In this document: positions 6,205-15,540 of the stretch, piece after piece
Numbering within the stretch: position 1 is the stretch's first letter
Layout of the letters: every line of letters starts with the position of its first letter
NCBI GenBank assembly: GCA_947475225.1
Contig: CANJMQ010000013.1
Span: 1-61,531, forward strand
Length of the DNA stretch: 61,531 nt
DNA from: Bradyrhizobiaceae bacterium
GTDB lineage: Bacteria > Pseudomonadota > Alphaproteobacteria > Rhizobiales > Aestuariivirgaceae
Direction: 5' to 3'
Program-made: the position numbers and the translations under genes
The notes under the pieces: generated by a model
Seen by the model: the letters and a program-made list of their open reading frames with translations, nothing else
Told to the model about the DNA's origin: nothing
Database searches by the model: none

Positions 6205-7983
6205 TCAGGACCTCAGGGCGGAGAGAACACCGGCCACGATCGAGCGGGCATCCAGCCCGGACTCGGCATATTGCTCGGCGGGTGATCCGTGCGCCACGAA
6301 ACGATCGGGAAGGGTGAAGGCCCGGAACCTGGTGCGCCCCAGCAGGTCGCGCGAGGCGAGGTGGTGCAGGACGTGCGTCGCGAAGCCGCCGATGGCGCCG
6401 TCCTCGACCGTCACCAGAAGCGGATGATGGCGCGCCAGCCCTTCAACCAGTTCGGTGTCGAGTGGCTTGCAGAACCGCGCATCCGCCACGCTGGCCTCGA
6501 TGCCAAGCACGGCGAGTTCCTGCGCTGCCGCCATGGCCGCGTCGAGCCTGCCGCCGAGCGACAGGATCGCGACGTCCGCACCTTCGCGCAGCAGGCGTCC
6601 CCTGCCGATCGGCAATGTTCGCCTTTCCTGAGGATCATCGGTGCCTGCCGCCTCACCACGCGGGTAGCGGAAGGCGATCGGTCCCTCGTCATAGGCGACG
6701 GCCGTGGCCACCATGCGGCGCAGTTCGCTCGCATCTGCAGGCGCCATCACCACCATGCCGGGCAGCATCGACATGTAGGCAAGGTCGAACGAGCCGGCAT
6801 GTGTGGCGCCGTCCTGGCCGACGAGACCCGCGCGGTCGATGGCGAAGCGGACGGGCAGACGCTGCAGGGCAACGTCATGAACCACCTGGTCGAAGCCACG
6901 CTGCAGGAATGTGGAGTAGATGGCACAGACCGGCGTCATTCCCTCGCTGGCAAGCCCTGCGGCCAGCGTCACCGCATGCTGTTCGGCGATGCCGACATCG
7001 AAGGTCCGATTGGGAAAACGTTCCGCAAAGATATCGAGGCCCGTACCCGACGGCATTGCGGCCGTGATGGCGACGAGTTTCGGATCCCGCTCGGCAGCGG
7101 CGATCAGGCTCGACGCGAAGACTTGCGTGAAGGTTGGCGCATTGGCCTTCGCGGACTTGAATTCGAAAGTGATCGGGTCGAATTTCGTGACGGCGTGATA
7201 CCGCTCCCTGTCCGGTCCGGGAAAGGGATGGCCGTGCCCCTTTTCCGTCACAACGTGGATGAGGATGGGTCCGGGTTCCTCGCTGTCCTTGGCGCGCCGC
7301 AGCGTGGTGAGAAGGGCCCTGAGATCGTGCCCGTCCACCGGTCCCACATGGCGAAAGCCGAGAGACGCGAAGAGACTTGGCAGTTTTCCATCGCGAAGTT
7401 GCGTCAGATGATCGTTGAGTGCTCCGACCGCCGGAGCGATCGACATGCCATTGTCGTTGAGGATGACGATGAGGCGGCTGCTGAGACTGCCGGCGTGGTT
7501 CATCGCCTCCCAGGCCATTCCCCCGGTGATGGCGCCATCGCCGATGACGGTGATTACATGGTTGTCGCCACCCGTGAGGTCGCGCGCCAGCGCCATGCCG
7601 AGGCCGGCTGAGATCGACGTGGAACTGTGGGCCGCGCCGAATGGGTCATATTCGCTTTCGGCGCGTTTGGTGAAACCATAGAGCCCGCCGCGCTGGCGGA
7701 TCGAGCGGATGCCCTCACGCCGCCCGGTGAGGATCTTGTGCGGATAGGCCTGATGGCTCACATCCCAGATCAACCGGTCATGCGGTGTATCAAAGACATA
7801 GTGGAGCGCCACGGTGAGTTCGACGACGCCGAGGCCGCCACCGAAATGGCCACCCGTCTCGGCGGCGGCCGATATGACCTCGGCGCGAAGCTCGGAGGCA
7901 AGGCGCGGCAGATCGCCCGGGCGGAGTTGCCTCATGGCCTCCGGAGATGGGGCACGGTCAAGGAGGGGTGTCAACTTGTCCAT
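6205..7983 (-). CDS. dxs: 1-deoxy-D-xylulose-5-phosphate synthase, short form
   Basis: A 592-residue thiamine-diphosphate enzyme that condenses pyruvate and glyceraldehyde 3-phosphate in the first step of the MEP isoprenoid pathway. It shows GGHFGGGLG (His46), [11 protein letters not shown], the TPP motif [18 protein letters not shown] (from 148), PVDGHD (215-220), and C-terminal [11 protein letters not shown] and RYPRG. Compared with the E. coli enzyme, about 35 residues are missing between [10 protein letters not shown] (200) and [13 protein letters not shown], a linker normally beginning LYSSLREGG. The start is the ATG at 7983; an upstream frame extension crosses tRNA-Cys and is not coding. 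A 6-base hairpin (6186-6203) sits just past the stop without a U tract. Function is likely but the trimmed linker is unusual. Confidence 0.88.
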   Translation of the reverse strand: MDKLTPLLDRAPSPEAMRQLRPGDLPRLASELRAEVISAAAETGGHFGGGLGVVELTVALHYVFDTPHDRLIWDVSHQAYPHKILTGRREGIRSIRQRGGLYGFTKRAESEYDPFGAAHSSTSISAGLGMALARDLTGGDNHVITVIGDGAITGGMAWEAMNHAGSLSSRLIVILNDNGMSIAPAVGALNDHLTQLRDGKLPSLFASLGFRHVGPVDGHDLRALLTTLRRAKDSEEPGPILIHVVTEKGHGHPFPGPDRERYHAVTKFDPITFEFKSAKANAPTFTQVFASSLIAAAERDPKLVAITAAMPSGTGLDIFAERFPNRTFDVGIAEQHAVTLAAGLASEGMTPVCAIYSTFLQRGFDQVVHDVALQRLPVRFAIDRAGLVGQDGATHAGSFDLAYMSMLPGMVVMAPADASELRRMVATAVAYDEGPIAFRYPRGEAAGTDDPQERRTLPIGRGRLLREGADVAILSLGGRLDAAMAAAQELAVLGIEASVADARFCKPLDTELVEGLARHHPLLVTVEDGAIGGFATHVLHHLASRDLLGRTRFRAFTLPDRFVAHGSPAEQYAESGLDARSIVAGVLSALRS

Positions 7984-8235
7984 ACACGAGACTGTAACAC
8001 TTAATTGACGTTTCGCCAAGCCACCGTTTGAAATTCTGATGCCGGCCGAGGCGTTTTTTGGGTGTAACCGCGCCAGTGGGGAAGGGTGCCCGTCCGAACG
8101 GCAACTTCTGTTGCGTCCCGCGCTGCTCCGAAGTCTCGGTGCAACGGTTGCGCGGTCGACTTGAACGACAGCGACCCCGTCGTTGACCATGACGACGGGC
8201 GGCAACGCCAGTGCGATGGTTCATGGTCTGGAAAG

Positions 8236-8309
8236 TGGAGGCCTCGCCCGGAATCGAACCGGGGTGCAAGGATTTGCAGTCCTCTGCGTAACCACTCCGC
8301 CACGAGGCC
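8236..8309 (-). tRNA. tRNA-Cys (GCA)
   Basis: The minus-strand cloverleaf begins GGCCTCGTGGCGGAGTGG. The acceptor stem is GGCCTCG/CGAGGCC. The anticodon loop is CTGCAAA (GCA). The T arm is GGTTCGATTCC, with discriminator T and encoded CCA. Length is 74 bases. Confidence 0.97.
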
Positions 8310-8560
8310 TTCTTTGATTTCAATGACTTACGTCTTGAGTGGTCGCCTTGTATGGCACGCGGGACGGGCGGTGACAAGAGCCAATGTCAGAGTTCCCTGA
8401 GCATGGCGCGGATGATCCTGAGGCAATCGAGAAGGGCGTGGAGCACTGCCCAACGAGAGCAGCGAAACGGTGCATTTCTGCTCCGCGCGATGGACTTATC
8501 GGACGTCCTTCGCTAGACAAAACCTGCTCGCTCGTGGATGCGCCAGGTTTCAGGAAAATA

Positions 8561-9229
8561 ATGACAGATTTTACCGCCGCCCGCCTCAATATGGTCGAAT
8601 CCCAGGTCCGCCCGAACGGCATCACCGACCGGCGCATTATCGCGGCAATCGAGTCTGTTCCGCGAGAAATATTCGTGCCGGAAAGCCGCCGCGCGGTCGC
8701 CTACATGGACGAGGACGTGATGCTCGATCCCGCCGACCGCGCCGCGGGTCCGCGCGCGCTGATTGAGATCATGGCCTTCGCCCGCATGCTGCAGCATGCC
8801 GCCATCACGCCGACCGACAAGGTTCTGGTGGTGGGCGCCGAGACGGGCTACGGCGCTGCGGTGATCAGCCAGATCGCTGGATCCGTTGTGGCCCTCGAAT
8901 GCGACAAGGGGCTGGCCGCCCAGGCCAGGACCAATCTGGGAACCCTGCGCAATGTGACGGTGGTTGAAGGCCCGCTGGCCGGAGGCGCAGCAACTGATCA
9001 GGCGTTTGAAGTTATCCTGCTCGAAGGCCGGGCCGAGGCTGTGCCGCAATCACTGCTTGACCAGCTTGCCGATGGTGGCCGCCTGGTCGCAGTTGTGGGC
9101 GAGCGGGAAACATCGCATGCGTGCGTGTATTCTCTCTCAGGTGGTGCAATCGCAATTCGCCAGGTTTTCGATGCTTCGGTGACGGCGCTGCCGGGATTGC
9201 AGAGGAAGAAGCCTGCCTTCGTGTTCTGA
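8561..9229 (+). CDS. PCMT-like (protein-L-isoaspartate O-methyltransferase family) protein
   Basis: A 222-residue protein with the PCMT fold: an N-terminal MVESQVRPNGITDRRII helix, then the SAM-binding motif VLVVGAETGYGAAV (about residues 88-101). AGGA precedes the ATG at 8561. Classical isoaspartyl methyltransferases carry a TISQP-type active-site segment before the SAM site; here the matching stretch reads GPRALIEIMAFARML, so true isoaspartyl repair is doubtful. It lies 75 bases upstream of tolC in the same direction and is probably co-transcribed. Better called a PCMT-family protein of uncertain substrate than pcm. Confidence 0.8.
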   Translation: MTDFTAARLNMVESQVRPNGITDRRIIAAIESVPREIFVPESRRAVAYMDEDVMLDPADRAAGPRALIEIMAFARMLQHAAITPTDKVLVVGAETGYGAAVISQIAGSVVALECDKGLAAQARTNLGTLRNVTVVEGPLAGGAATDQAFEVILLEGRAEAVPQSLLDQLADGGRLVAVVGERETSHACVYSLSGGAIAIRQVFDASVTALPGLQRKKPAFVF

Positions 9230-9304
9230 CGGCGCGAAGCGTGGTGCGTTGCGTTGCGTCCGACGAGTTCGTATGGTCGGGGTGTGGATTTGGAGCAGTG
9301 GTTC

Positions 9305-10714
9305 ATGACAGGTAACTGGGTGCGGGCATTCCTCTCCGGCGTTGCGTTCTCCGCGGCGGCGGTGGTGCTGACTGTGTCTGCCTCCGCTGATACGCTGTTT
9401 GGCGCCATGGAGAAGGCATACGTCACCAACCCGACGCTCAACGCCGCCCGGGCCGGGCAGCGCGCCACGGATGAGTTGGTGCCGCAGGCCCTTTCGGGGT
9501 GGCGGCCTACCATTGGCGTATTCGGCGAGGTCAACAGAACCCGAACGTCGCAACAGAGCGCTCCCATTTTCACACCGGAGGGTCCGGATGTGGATTCGCT
9601 CGCAGTGAATAGCGCAACTGGCGGCGATGTGAGCATCCAGCTTGCTCAGCCGCTGTTCCGCGGTTTTGGCACCGTCAGCCAGACGAAGAGTGCCGAGGCC
9701 CGCGTCGATGCCAGCAAGCAGGGGCTGCTGGGGACCGAGCAGCAGGTGCTGTTCGACGTCGTGCAGTCGTACATGGATGTATACGCAGGGCGGCAGTACG
9801 TAGCCCTCCGCCGGCAGGACGTGTCGGCACTGCAGGCGCAGGTTAAGGCCGCGAAGGACCGTTTCGCAGTGGGCGAGATTACGCGCACCGACGTGGCCCA
9901 GGCCGAAGCCAGACTGGCTGAGTCGCAGTCGTTTTTGGTCAATGCGCAGACCGACCTTGCTCGCGCCGTTGCGTCCTATGTTCAGGTCGTTGGCGTTGAG
10001 CCGGGAAAACTGAGCTACCCAAAGGTCGTCAGGATCCCGAAGTCCCTGAAGACGGCGCTCGACATCGCGGGCGATATCAACCCACAACTCCTGGCGCAGG
10101 CTTTCGTCGAGGTGGCTGCGAACAGTGATATCAATGTCGCATTCTCGAACCTGTTGCCAAGTGCGGATCTTGTGGCTTCGGCGTCCGCATCGGATTCAGA
10201 TTTTGCCCAGAGCAAGAACACTGCCAGCGTCATGCAGGTTGGCGCTCAGTTAACGATCCCGCTTTACGAATCCGGGTTCGTCTATTCGCAGGTTCGCCAG
10301 GCCAAGCAGCTTGCCAGCCAGAGCCGCATCCAGGTGATTGAGGTTGCCCGTAGCGTGCGCCAGGCGGTTGCATCGTCGTGGAACGCCTATGTGGGGCTTG
10401 CCCAGATCATCAAGAATACCCGCACCCAGGTAAGCGCCGCCCAGCTGGCGCTCAACGGCGTGCAGCAGGAATACCAGGCCGGAACCCGCACCACGCTTGA
10501 TGTGCTCGATGCGCAGCGGTTTCTCGTGCAGGCGCAGGTGCTGCAGGTGACGGCGGAGCGGAACCGGGTGGTGAGCGGCTATCAACTGCTTGCCGCCATC
10601 GGTCACCTGACGGCCGGCGACGTTGGTCTCAAGGTGCCAATCTACGATCCGGACGCGAACTACCAACGCGTGCGAGACAAGTGGATCGGCACAGACGTCA
10701 AAACCGTTGAATAG
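9305..10714 (+). CDS. tolC: TolC family outer membrane efflux protein
   Basis: A 469-residue outer-membrane channel of tripartite efflux and type I secretion systems. The signal peptide (about 1-26) ends in SASA-DT. Two outer-membrane-factor repeats follow, with long alpha-helical hairpins. Typical motifs include RQDVSALQAQVKAAKDRF with GEITRTDVAQAEARLAES in the first repeat, and EYQAGTRTTLDVLDAQRFL in the second. The chosen ATG has GGAG nine bases upstream. No fusion-protein or ABC partner lies in the window, so it probably serves several pumps. It lies between the PCMT-like and PopZ-like genes, an order seen in related alphaproteobacteria. Confidence 0.92.
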   Translation: MTGNWVRAFLSGVAFSAAAVVLTVSASADTLFGAMEKAYVTNPTLNAARAGQRATDELVPQALSGWRPTIGVFGEVNRTRTSQQSAPIFTPEGPDVDSLAVNSATGGDVSIQLAQPLFRGFGTVSQTKSAEARVDASKQGLLGTEQQVLFDVVQSYMDVYAGRQYVALRRQDVSALQAQVKAAKDRFAVGEITRTDVAQAEARLAESQSFLVNAQTDLARAVASYVQVVGVEPGKLSYPKVVRIPKSLKTALDIAGDINPQLLAQAFVEVAANSDINVAFSNLLPSADLVASASASDSDFAQSKNTASVMQVGAQLTIPLYESGFVYSQVRQAKQLASQSRIQVIEVARSVRQAVASSWNAYVGLAQIIKNTRTQVSAAQLALNGVQQEYQAGTRTTLDVLDAQRFLVQAQVLQVTAERNRVVSGYQLLAAIGHLTAGDVGLKVPIYDPDANYQRVRDKWIGTDVKTVE

Positions 10715-10777
10715 GACGCCCGCGGATATCGACAAGTCCTTCGGCCTCACGTAATCCTTTCTGAAAGGTTAAAGTTT

Positions 10778-11440
10778 GTGAGCCGTTTCAGGGTGGGCGA
10801 CGTGACTGCAGAACCGCGAATGGAAGATCTTCTCGCCTCGATCCGCAAGGCAATCCACGAGGACATCGGGGACATGCCGAATGGTGGTCAGGGCAGGTTG
10901 CTCTCGCCGCCTGCGCCCGCCACTCCGCCAGTTCGTGTGGGGGATGAACTCGCCGCCGCCGCAAGCGAAATCCAGCAGTTGCGCGAGAAGATTTCGCGTG
11001 CGCGCGCCGGCAAGCCGGCTGCGCCGGTTGAGCCCGCGCAGCGTGCCGCCAGCCTGGCCGCCGCTCTTCAGAACGAGACACCGCGCCGCAATTGGCGGGA
11101 ACTTGAGCCTCAGCCACTTGCGCAGCAACTGCGGGGTACTGTGGCAGAGACTGAGGTTCCGCGGTCCCCGTCGCGCGCTGAAACTCCCGCGTCGCGCCTG
11201 CTAACCCGCACTGATGCGCTGCCCATGCTGTCCGGTAGCTCCTCGCAGGCCATACACTCTGCCTTCAGCAAGCTCGCGGATTCAGTTATGACGCGGGCCA
11301 CGAATGACCGTTCGGTCGAGGAGGTGACTCGGGAGTTGCTGCGGGTGATGCTGAAGCAGTGGCTGGACGAGAACCTGCCTGCGATGGTTGAGCGCATGGT
11401 GCGCGAAGAGATCGAGCGGGTTGCCCGCACGGGCCGTTGA
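10778..11440 (+). CDS. popZ: PopZ-like polar organizing protein (DUF2497)
   Basis: A 220-residue protein with the DUF2497/PopZ plan. A short N-terminal helix EPRMEDLLASIRKAIHED (about 12-29) is followed by a ~130-residue Pro/Ala/Arg-rich disordered linker. The conserved C-terminal helices are RELLRVMLKQWLDENLPA and MVERMVREEIERVAR. In Caulobacter PopZ forms polar condensates that anchor the chromosome origin through ParB and recruit cell-cycle regulators. The start is probably GTG at 10778 with AAAGG upstream; an ATG at 10820 would keep the conserved helix and is an alternative. Cytoplasmic. Confidence 0.8.
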   Translation: MSRFRVGDVTAEPRMEDLLASIRKAIHEDIGDMPNGGQGRLLSPPAPATPPVRVGDELAAAASEIQQLREKISRARAGKPAAPVEPAQRAASLAAALQNETPRRNWRELEPQPLAQQLRGTVAETEVPRSPSRAETPASRLLTRTDALPMLSGSSSQAIHSAFSKLADSVMTRATNDRSVEEVTRELLRVMLKQWLDENLPAMVERMVREEIERVARTGR

Positions 11441-11494
11441 ACTCAAGATACCATTCCTGATTTGTCGATGTTTCTTATTATAGTTGAATATTGG

Positions 11495-11523
11495 TTGAAT
11501 GTGACTTAACGTCAGTCTTATAG
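11495..11523 (+). promoter_or_regulatory. Putative promoter for the PilZ gene and possibly valS
   Basis: TTGAAT (11495-11500) and TTATAG (11518-11523) are spaced by exactly 17 bases in an AT-rich stretch. A start near 11530 would leave a ~60-base leader before the PilZ start. There is no hairpin between the PilZ gene and valS, so this promoter could serve both. Confidence 0.5.
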
Positions 11524-11592
11524 AACGGTACGAACAAGCAAAACGTTTTGCTAGGCGTGGGGCTGCCGACAGTGTCCGGAGATCGCGGCTAT

Positions 11593-11871
11593 GTGGAAGA
11601 ACGTCGCGTCCACCCTCGGCGCCGGGTCTTGAAGCGGGTGAAGGCGGTTTTCAACGCAAACAACTCCGTCATGGATTGCGTGATGCGTGATGTCTCTCTT
11701 GGGGGGGCCAGGCTTTCCTGCAGTCAGGCAGCTCTGCTTCCTGACAACTTCCGTCTCGTGTTTATTGCCGAGCGTGAAGTGCGCGACGTGCGGGTGGCAT
11801 GGCGCGGCCTGTCTGAAGTTGGGGTTCAGTTCATGTCGCCGCCACAAAAGGCCCCGTATCTGTTTCCCTAA
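11593..11871 (+). CDS. PilZ domain protein
   Basis: A small single-domain PilZ protein, the common c-di-GMP receptor fold. The c-di-GMP motif is readable: [12 protein letters not shown] gives the RxxxR part, and [11 protein letters not shown] is the (D/N)xSxxG motif. I place the start at GTG 11593 (92 codons) because GGAG lies 11 bases upstream and the family usually starts just before the RxxxR motif; the frame remains open to TTG 11548. Such stand-alone domains bind effectors in trans. The diguanylate cyclase PleD is encoded further on in this window. Confidence 0.75.
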   Translation: MEERRVHPRRRVLKRVKAVFNANNSVMDCVMRDVSLGGARLSCSQAALLPDNFRLVFIAEREVRDVRVAWRGLSEVGVQFMSPPQKAPYLFP

Positions 11872-11950
11872 TCACCTCGCAGACGTTGCGTGTGCCACCC
11901 GGCTGGTGTTTAAGGCGCACCATCCTTCACATCGCTTGCCCGGAATGAAC

Positions 11951-14626
11951 ATGCTCGAGAAGACCTTCACGCCCGCCGAAATGGAAGCCCGGCTTTATGC
12001 CGAATGGGAGGAGCGAGGCTTCTTCAAGCCGGGCGGGAAGCCCAAGGCCCAGCCCTTCACCATCGTGATTCCGCCGCCCAACGTGACGGGCTCGCTGCAC
12101 ATGGGCCACGCGCTGAACAACACCATCCAGGACATCCTCGTCCGCTTCGAGCGCATGCGCGGCAAGGATGTGCTGTGGCAGCCAGGCACCGACCACGCCG
12201 GCATCGCCACCCAGATGGTGGTGGAACGGCTCCTCCAGAAGGAGAGCAAGACCGATCGTCGCGCCATGGGCCGCGAAGCCTTCCTCGAGCGCGTCTGGGC
12301 CTGGAAGGAGGAATCGGGTGGCACGATTTCGCGTCAGCTGCGCCGGCTGGGAGCGACGTGCGACTGGTCGCGCGAGCGCTTCACCATGGACGAGGGGCTT
12401 TCCAAGGCAGTGCTCAAGGTCTTCGTGCAGCTTTACAAGGAAGGCCTGATCTACAAGGACAAGCGCCTTGTGAACTGGGACCCCAAGCTGCTGACCGCTA
12501 TCTCGGACCTCGAAGTGGTGCAGAAGGAAGTGAAGGGCAATCTCTGGTACCTGCGCTATCCCATCGAAGGGACGGATGAGTTCATCGTGGTGGCCACAAC
12601 GCGGCCCGAGACGATGCTGGGTGACTCAGGCGTTGCCGTTCACCCGGAGAACGAGAAGCTGAAGCATCTCATCGGCAAGATGGTGAAGCTGCCGCTGGTC
12701 GGCCGCCTCATCCCCATCGTTGGCGATGATTATGCCGACCCTGAGAAGGGGACGGGTGCCGTCAAGATCACGCCTGCGCATGACTTCAATGACTTCGATG
12801 TGGGCAGGCGCAACGATCTGCGCCAGATCAACGTGCTCGACCAGTTCGGCAAGATCTTGATCGACGGAAATGCTGAGTTCCTCGAAGCCGCCGACGTTCC
12901 GGTGGAGACGATGGCGCTGCATGGGCTTGACCGCTTCGAGGCGAGGAAGCGCATCGTCGAAATGTTCGAGGCGCTGGGTCTGCTCGAGAAGATCGAACCG
13001 CATGTCAACCAGGTGCCCCATGGCGACCGCTCGGACGTGGTGATCGAGCCGTGGCTCACCGAACAGTGGTATGTGAATGCCGCCGAACTCGCCAAGCCCG
13101 CCATTGCCGCCGTCGAGAAAGGTGAGACCAGCTTCGTCCCGAAGAACTGGGAGAAGACCTATTACGAGTGGATGCGCAACATCCAGCCGTGGTGCATCTC
13201 GCGCCAGCTGTGGTGGGGCCACCAGATACCGGCTTGGTATGGGCCGGACGGTACGGTGTTCGTCGAGGAGACGGAGAGCCTCGCACTGAAGGATGCCGAG
13301 CGCCACTATGGTGAGCCGGTGACCCTCACGCGCGACGATGACGTCCTCGACACCTGGTTTTCGTCTGCGTTGTGGCCGTTCTCGACGCTGGGTTGGCCGG
13401 ACGAGACGCCGGAGCTGAAGCGGCACTACAAGACGGATGTGCTGGTGACCGGCTTCGACATCATCTTCTTCTGGGTTGCCCGCATGATGATGATGGGCCT
13501 GCACTTCATGCATGAAGTGCCGTTTCACACGGTCTACATCCACGCCCTCGTCCGCGACGAGAAGGGCCAGAAGATGTCGAAGTCGAAGGGCAATGTCATC
13601 GACCCGCTGGAACTTATCGACGCCTATGGCGCCGATGCGCTGCGCTTCACGCTGGCTGCCATGGCAGCCCAAGGCCGCGACATCAAGCTCGCCAAGGCGC
13701 GTGTCGAAGGCTATCGCAACTTCGGCACCAAGCTCTGGAATGCCGCGCGCTTCGCCGAGATGAACGGTGTGGCCCATGACCCCAATTATGACCCGCTCGC
13801 CGCGCGGGTGACCGTCAACCGCTGGATCGCGGGCGAGACGGCGCGTACTGAGGCGTTGGTGCGCAAGGCGCTCGACGAATACAAGTTCAACGAGGCGGCG
13901 GCAGCACTTTACCAGTTCGTCTGGAACGTGTTCTGCGACTGGTATCTTGAATTGATCAAGCCGATTCTCAATGGCACGGAGGAGGCCGCAAAGGCCGAGA
14001 CGCGCGCCACCACGGCCTGGGTGATGGACCAGATACTGCTCCTGCTCCACCCCTTCATGCCCTTCGTGACAGAAGAACTGTGGCAGCAGACGGGCAAGCG
14101 CAGCCAGTGGCTGATTGCCTCCGATTGGCCTGTCTACAAGGGCCTTGGTGATACAGCCGCGGACGCTGAAATGGAGTGGGTGATCCGCTTCATTTCCGAA
14201 GTACGTTCGGTGCGGGCCGAGATGAACGTGCCGGCTGGTGCCAAGATTGCCTGCGTGCTGGTTTCCGCCAACAGCGAGACACGCCGACGGGCCGATGCAT
14301 GGGAGAACGAGATCATGCGGCTGGCGCGCTTGTCCTCCATCAGCTTCGAGGACAGCGTGCCGAAGGCGTCAGCCCAGATCGTGCTGAACGAGGCGACTGT
14401 GGCACTGCCGCTCGAAGGCGTTATCGACTTCGGCGCCGAGAAGGCAAGGCTAGCGAAGGAACTGGAAAAGATCGCCAAGGACACCGCCGCTATCGATGGC
14501 CGCCTGAGTAATTCCGGTTTCGTCGCCAAGGCGCCACCAGAGGTTCTCGAAGAGAGCCGGGAGCGCAAGGCTGAACTGGAAGCGCGCAAGACCAAGGTGG
14601 ACGAGGCATTGGCACGCCTAGGCTAG
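11951..14626 (+). CDS. valS: Valyl-tRNA synthetase
   Basis: An 891-residue class Ia synthetase charging tRNA(Val). The HIGH motif appears as HMGH (50-53) and KMSKS at 541-545. An editing (CP1) domain lies between about residues 170 and 420, with the [17 protein letters not shown] motif. The C-terminal ~65 residues form the charged ValRS coiled coil. The ATG at 11951 gives the usual MLEKTF start and has a weak GGA six bases upstream; the ATG at 11945 is in frame and almost equally possible. Length is standard for alphaproteobacteria. Confidence 0.95.
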   Translation: MLEKTFTPAEMEARLYAEWEERGFFKPGGKPKAQPFTIVIPPPNVTGSLHMGHALNNTIQDILVRFERMRGKDVLWQPGTDHAGIATQMVVERLLQKESKTDRRAMGREAFLERVWAWKEESGGTISRQLRRLGATCDWSRERFTMDEGLSKAVLKVFVQLYKEGLIYKDKRLVNWDPKLLTAISDLEVVQKEVKGNLWYLRYPIEGTDEFIVVATTRPETMLGDSGVAVHPENEKLKHLIGKMVKLPLVGRLIPIVGDDYADPEKGTGAVKITPAHDFNDFDVGRRNDLRQINVLDQFGKILIDGNAEFLEAADVPVETMALHGLDRFEARKRIVEMFEALGLLEKIEPHVNQVPHGDRSDVVIEPWLTEQWYVNAAELAKPAIAAVEKGETSFVPKNWEKTYYEWMRNIQPWCISRQLWWGHQIPAWYGPDGTVFVEETESLALKDAERHYGEPVTLTRDDDVLDTWFSSALWPFSTLGWPDETPELKRHYKTDVLVTGFDIIFFWVARMMMMGLHFMHEVPFHTVYIHALVRDEKGQKMSKSKGNVIDPLELIDAYGADALRFTLAAMAAQGRDIKLAKARVEGYRNFGTKLWNAARFAEMNGVAHDPNYDPLAARVTVNRWIAGETARTEALVRKALDEYKFNEAAAALYQFVWNVFCDWYLELIKPILNGTEEAAKAETRATTAWVMDQILLLLHPFMPFVTEELWQQTGKRSQWLIASDWPVYKGLGDTAADAEMEWVIRFISEVRSVRAEMNVPAGAKIACVLVSANSETRRRADAWENEIMRLARLSSISFEDSVPKASAQIVLNEATVALPLEGVIDFGAEKARLAKELEKIAKDTAAIDGRLSNSGFVAKAPPEVLEESRERKAELEARKTKVDEALARLG

Positions 14627-14656
14627 TCAGCCTCGCGTGCACTTACACATTCACCA

Positions 14657-14675
14657 TGCCCGGGCTTGGGCCGGG
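14657..14675. repeat. GC-rich imperfect palindrome, copy 1
   Basis: TGCCCGGGCTTGGGCCGGG in the convergent gap between valS and cobM. It matches 16 of 19 bases of a stretch inside cobN (24138-24156). It resembles the short palindromic repeats common between alphaproteobacterial genes. There is no U tract on either side, so it is at best a weak terminator. Confidence 0.45.
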
Positions 14676-14763
14676 AATACTCTTTGATGGCGTCATGAAG
14701 GATCGTCGGGTCAATCCCAAAGATGGTGGCGCATGTTGGTAATGAGAGTTTCGGCCAAGCCGG

Positions 14764-15540
14764 TTACCCGGTCACCCTGGCTGTCTTTCGGTTACGAAGC
14801 ACATGTTCGTGGTCGGCGTCATAAAGCGCGGAGTCGCGGAAGTCATGGGCACCGAGCACGTGACCGACGAGGATCAGCGCGGTGCGGGTGAGCTTTGCCT
14901 CGCGGACCTTCTTTGCAATGGTGGAGAGTGTGCCGTGGATGATCATCTGGTCAGGCCAGGTGATGCGATAGGCGACGACCACCGGGCACTCGGCGCCGTA
15001 GTGCGGGATCAGTGCCCGCTCGATATAGCCAAGATTGCGGATCGAGAGGTGGATGGCCAGCGTTGCCTTCGAGCGGCCCAGTTCCTCCAGCATCTCGCCC
15101 GGCGGCATGGAGGAGGATTGCATGGCGGTTCGGGTGAGGATCACCGTCTGCGCGATCTCAGGCAGTGTGAACTCGGTCTTGAGGGCGGCCGCAACGGCTG
15201 CAAAGGCAGGGACGCCCGGCGTCACGTCATAGGGAATCCCGAGCTTGTCCAAACGCCTCATCTGCTCGGCGATGGCGCCATAGAGCGACGGATCGCCGGA
15301 GTGCACACGGGAGACGTCGTGACCCTTTGCATGTGCGGCCACGATTTCAGCCACGATCTCATCGAGGTTAAGCGGTGCCGTATCGATGACGCGTGCGCCT
15401 TGCGGTGCGGCCTTCACGATCTCCTCCGGCACCAGTGAGCCGGCATAGAGGCAAACCGGGCAGGTCTGGATGATCTTGAGGCCCCGGACCGTGATGAGAT
15501 CGGGTGCGCCGGGTCCGGCGCCGATGAAGTGGACAGTCAT
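14764..15540 (-). CDS. cobM: Precorrin-4 C11-methyltransferase
   Basis: A 258-residue class III (tetrapyrrole) SAM methyltransferase. It starts MTVHFIGAGPGAPDLITVRG, the nucleotide-binding loop of the family. Later motifs are HSGDPSLYGAI, VTPGVPAFAAVAAAL and LTRTAMQSSSMP, diagnostic of CobM/CbiF. It methylates C11 of the corrin precursor. Its ATG overlaps the cobJ stop (ATGA), and it ends the cobalamin operon, converging with valS. Confidence 0.93.
   Translation of the reverse strand: MTVHFIGAGPGAPDLITVRGLKIIQTCPVCLYAGSLVPEEIVKAAPQGARVIDTAPLNLDEIVAEIVAAHAKGHDVSRVHSGDPSLYGAIAEQMRRLDKLGIPYDVTPGVPAFAAVAAALKTEFTLPEIAQTVILTRTAMQSSSMPPGEMLEELGRSKATLAIHLSIRNLGYIERALIPHYGAECPVVVAYRITWPDQMIIHGTLSTIAKKVREAKLTRTALILVGHVLGAHDFRDSALYDADHEHVLRNRKTARVTG

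Noticed and set aside
6289-7611. 440-codon open frame on the plus strand
   Set aside because: Antisense to dxs; no ribosome binding site or recognisable motif.
12626-14050. 474-codon open frame on the minus strand
   Set aside because: It is fully antisense to valS, whose motifs are intact, and its His/Arg/Asp-rich translation is the usual shadow of GC-rich coding DNA.
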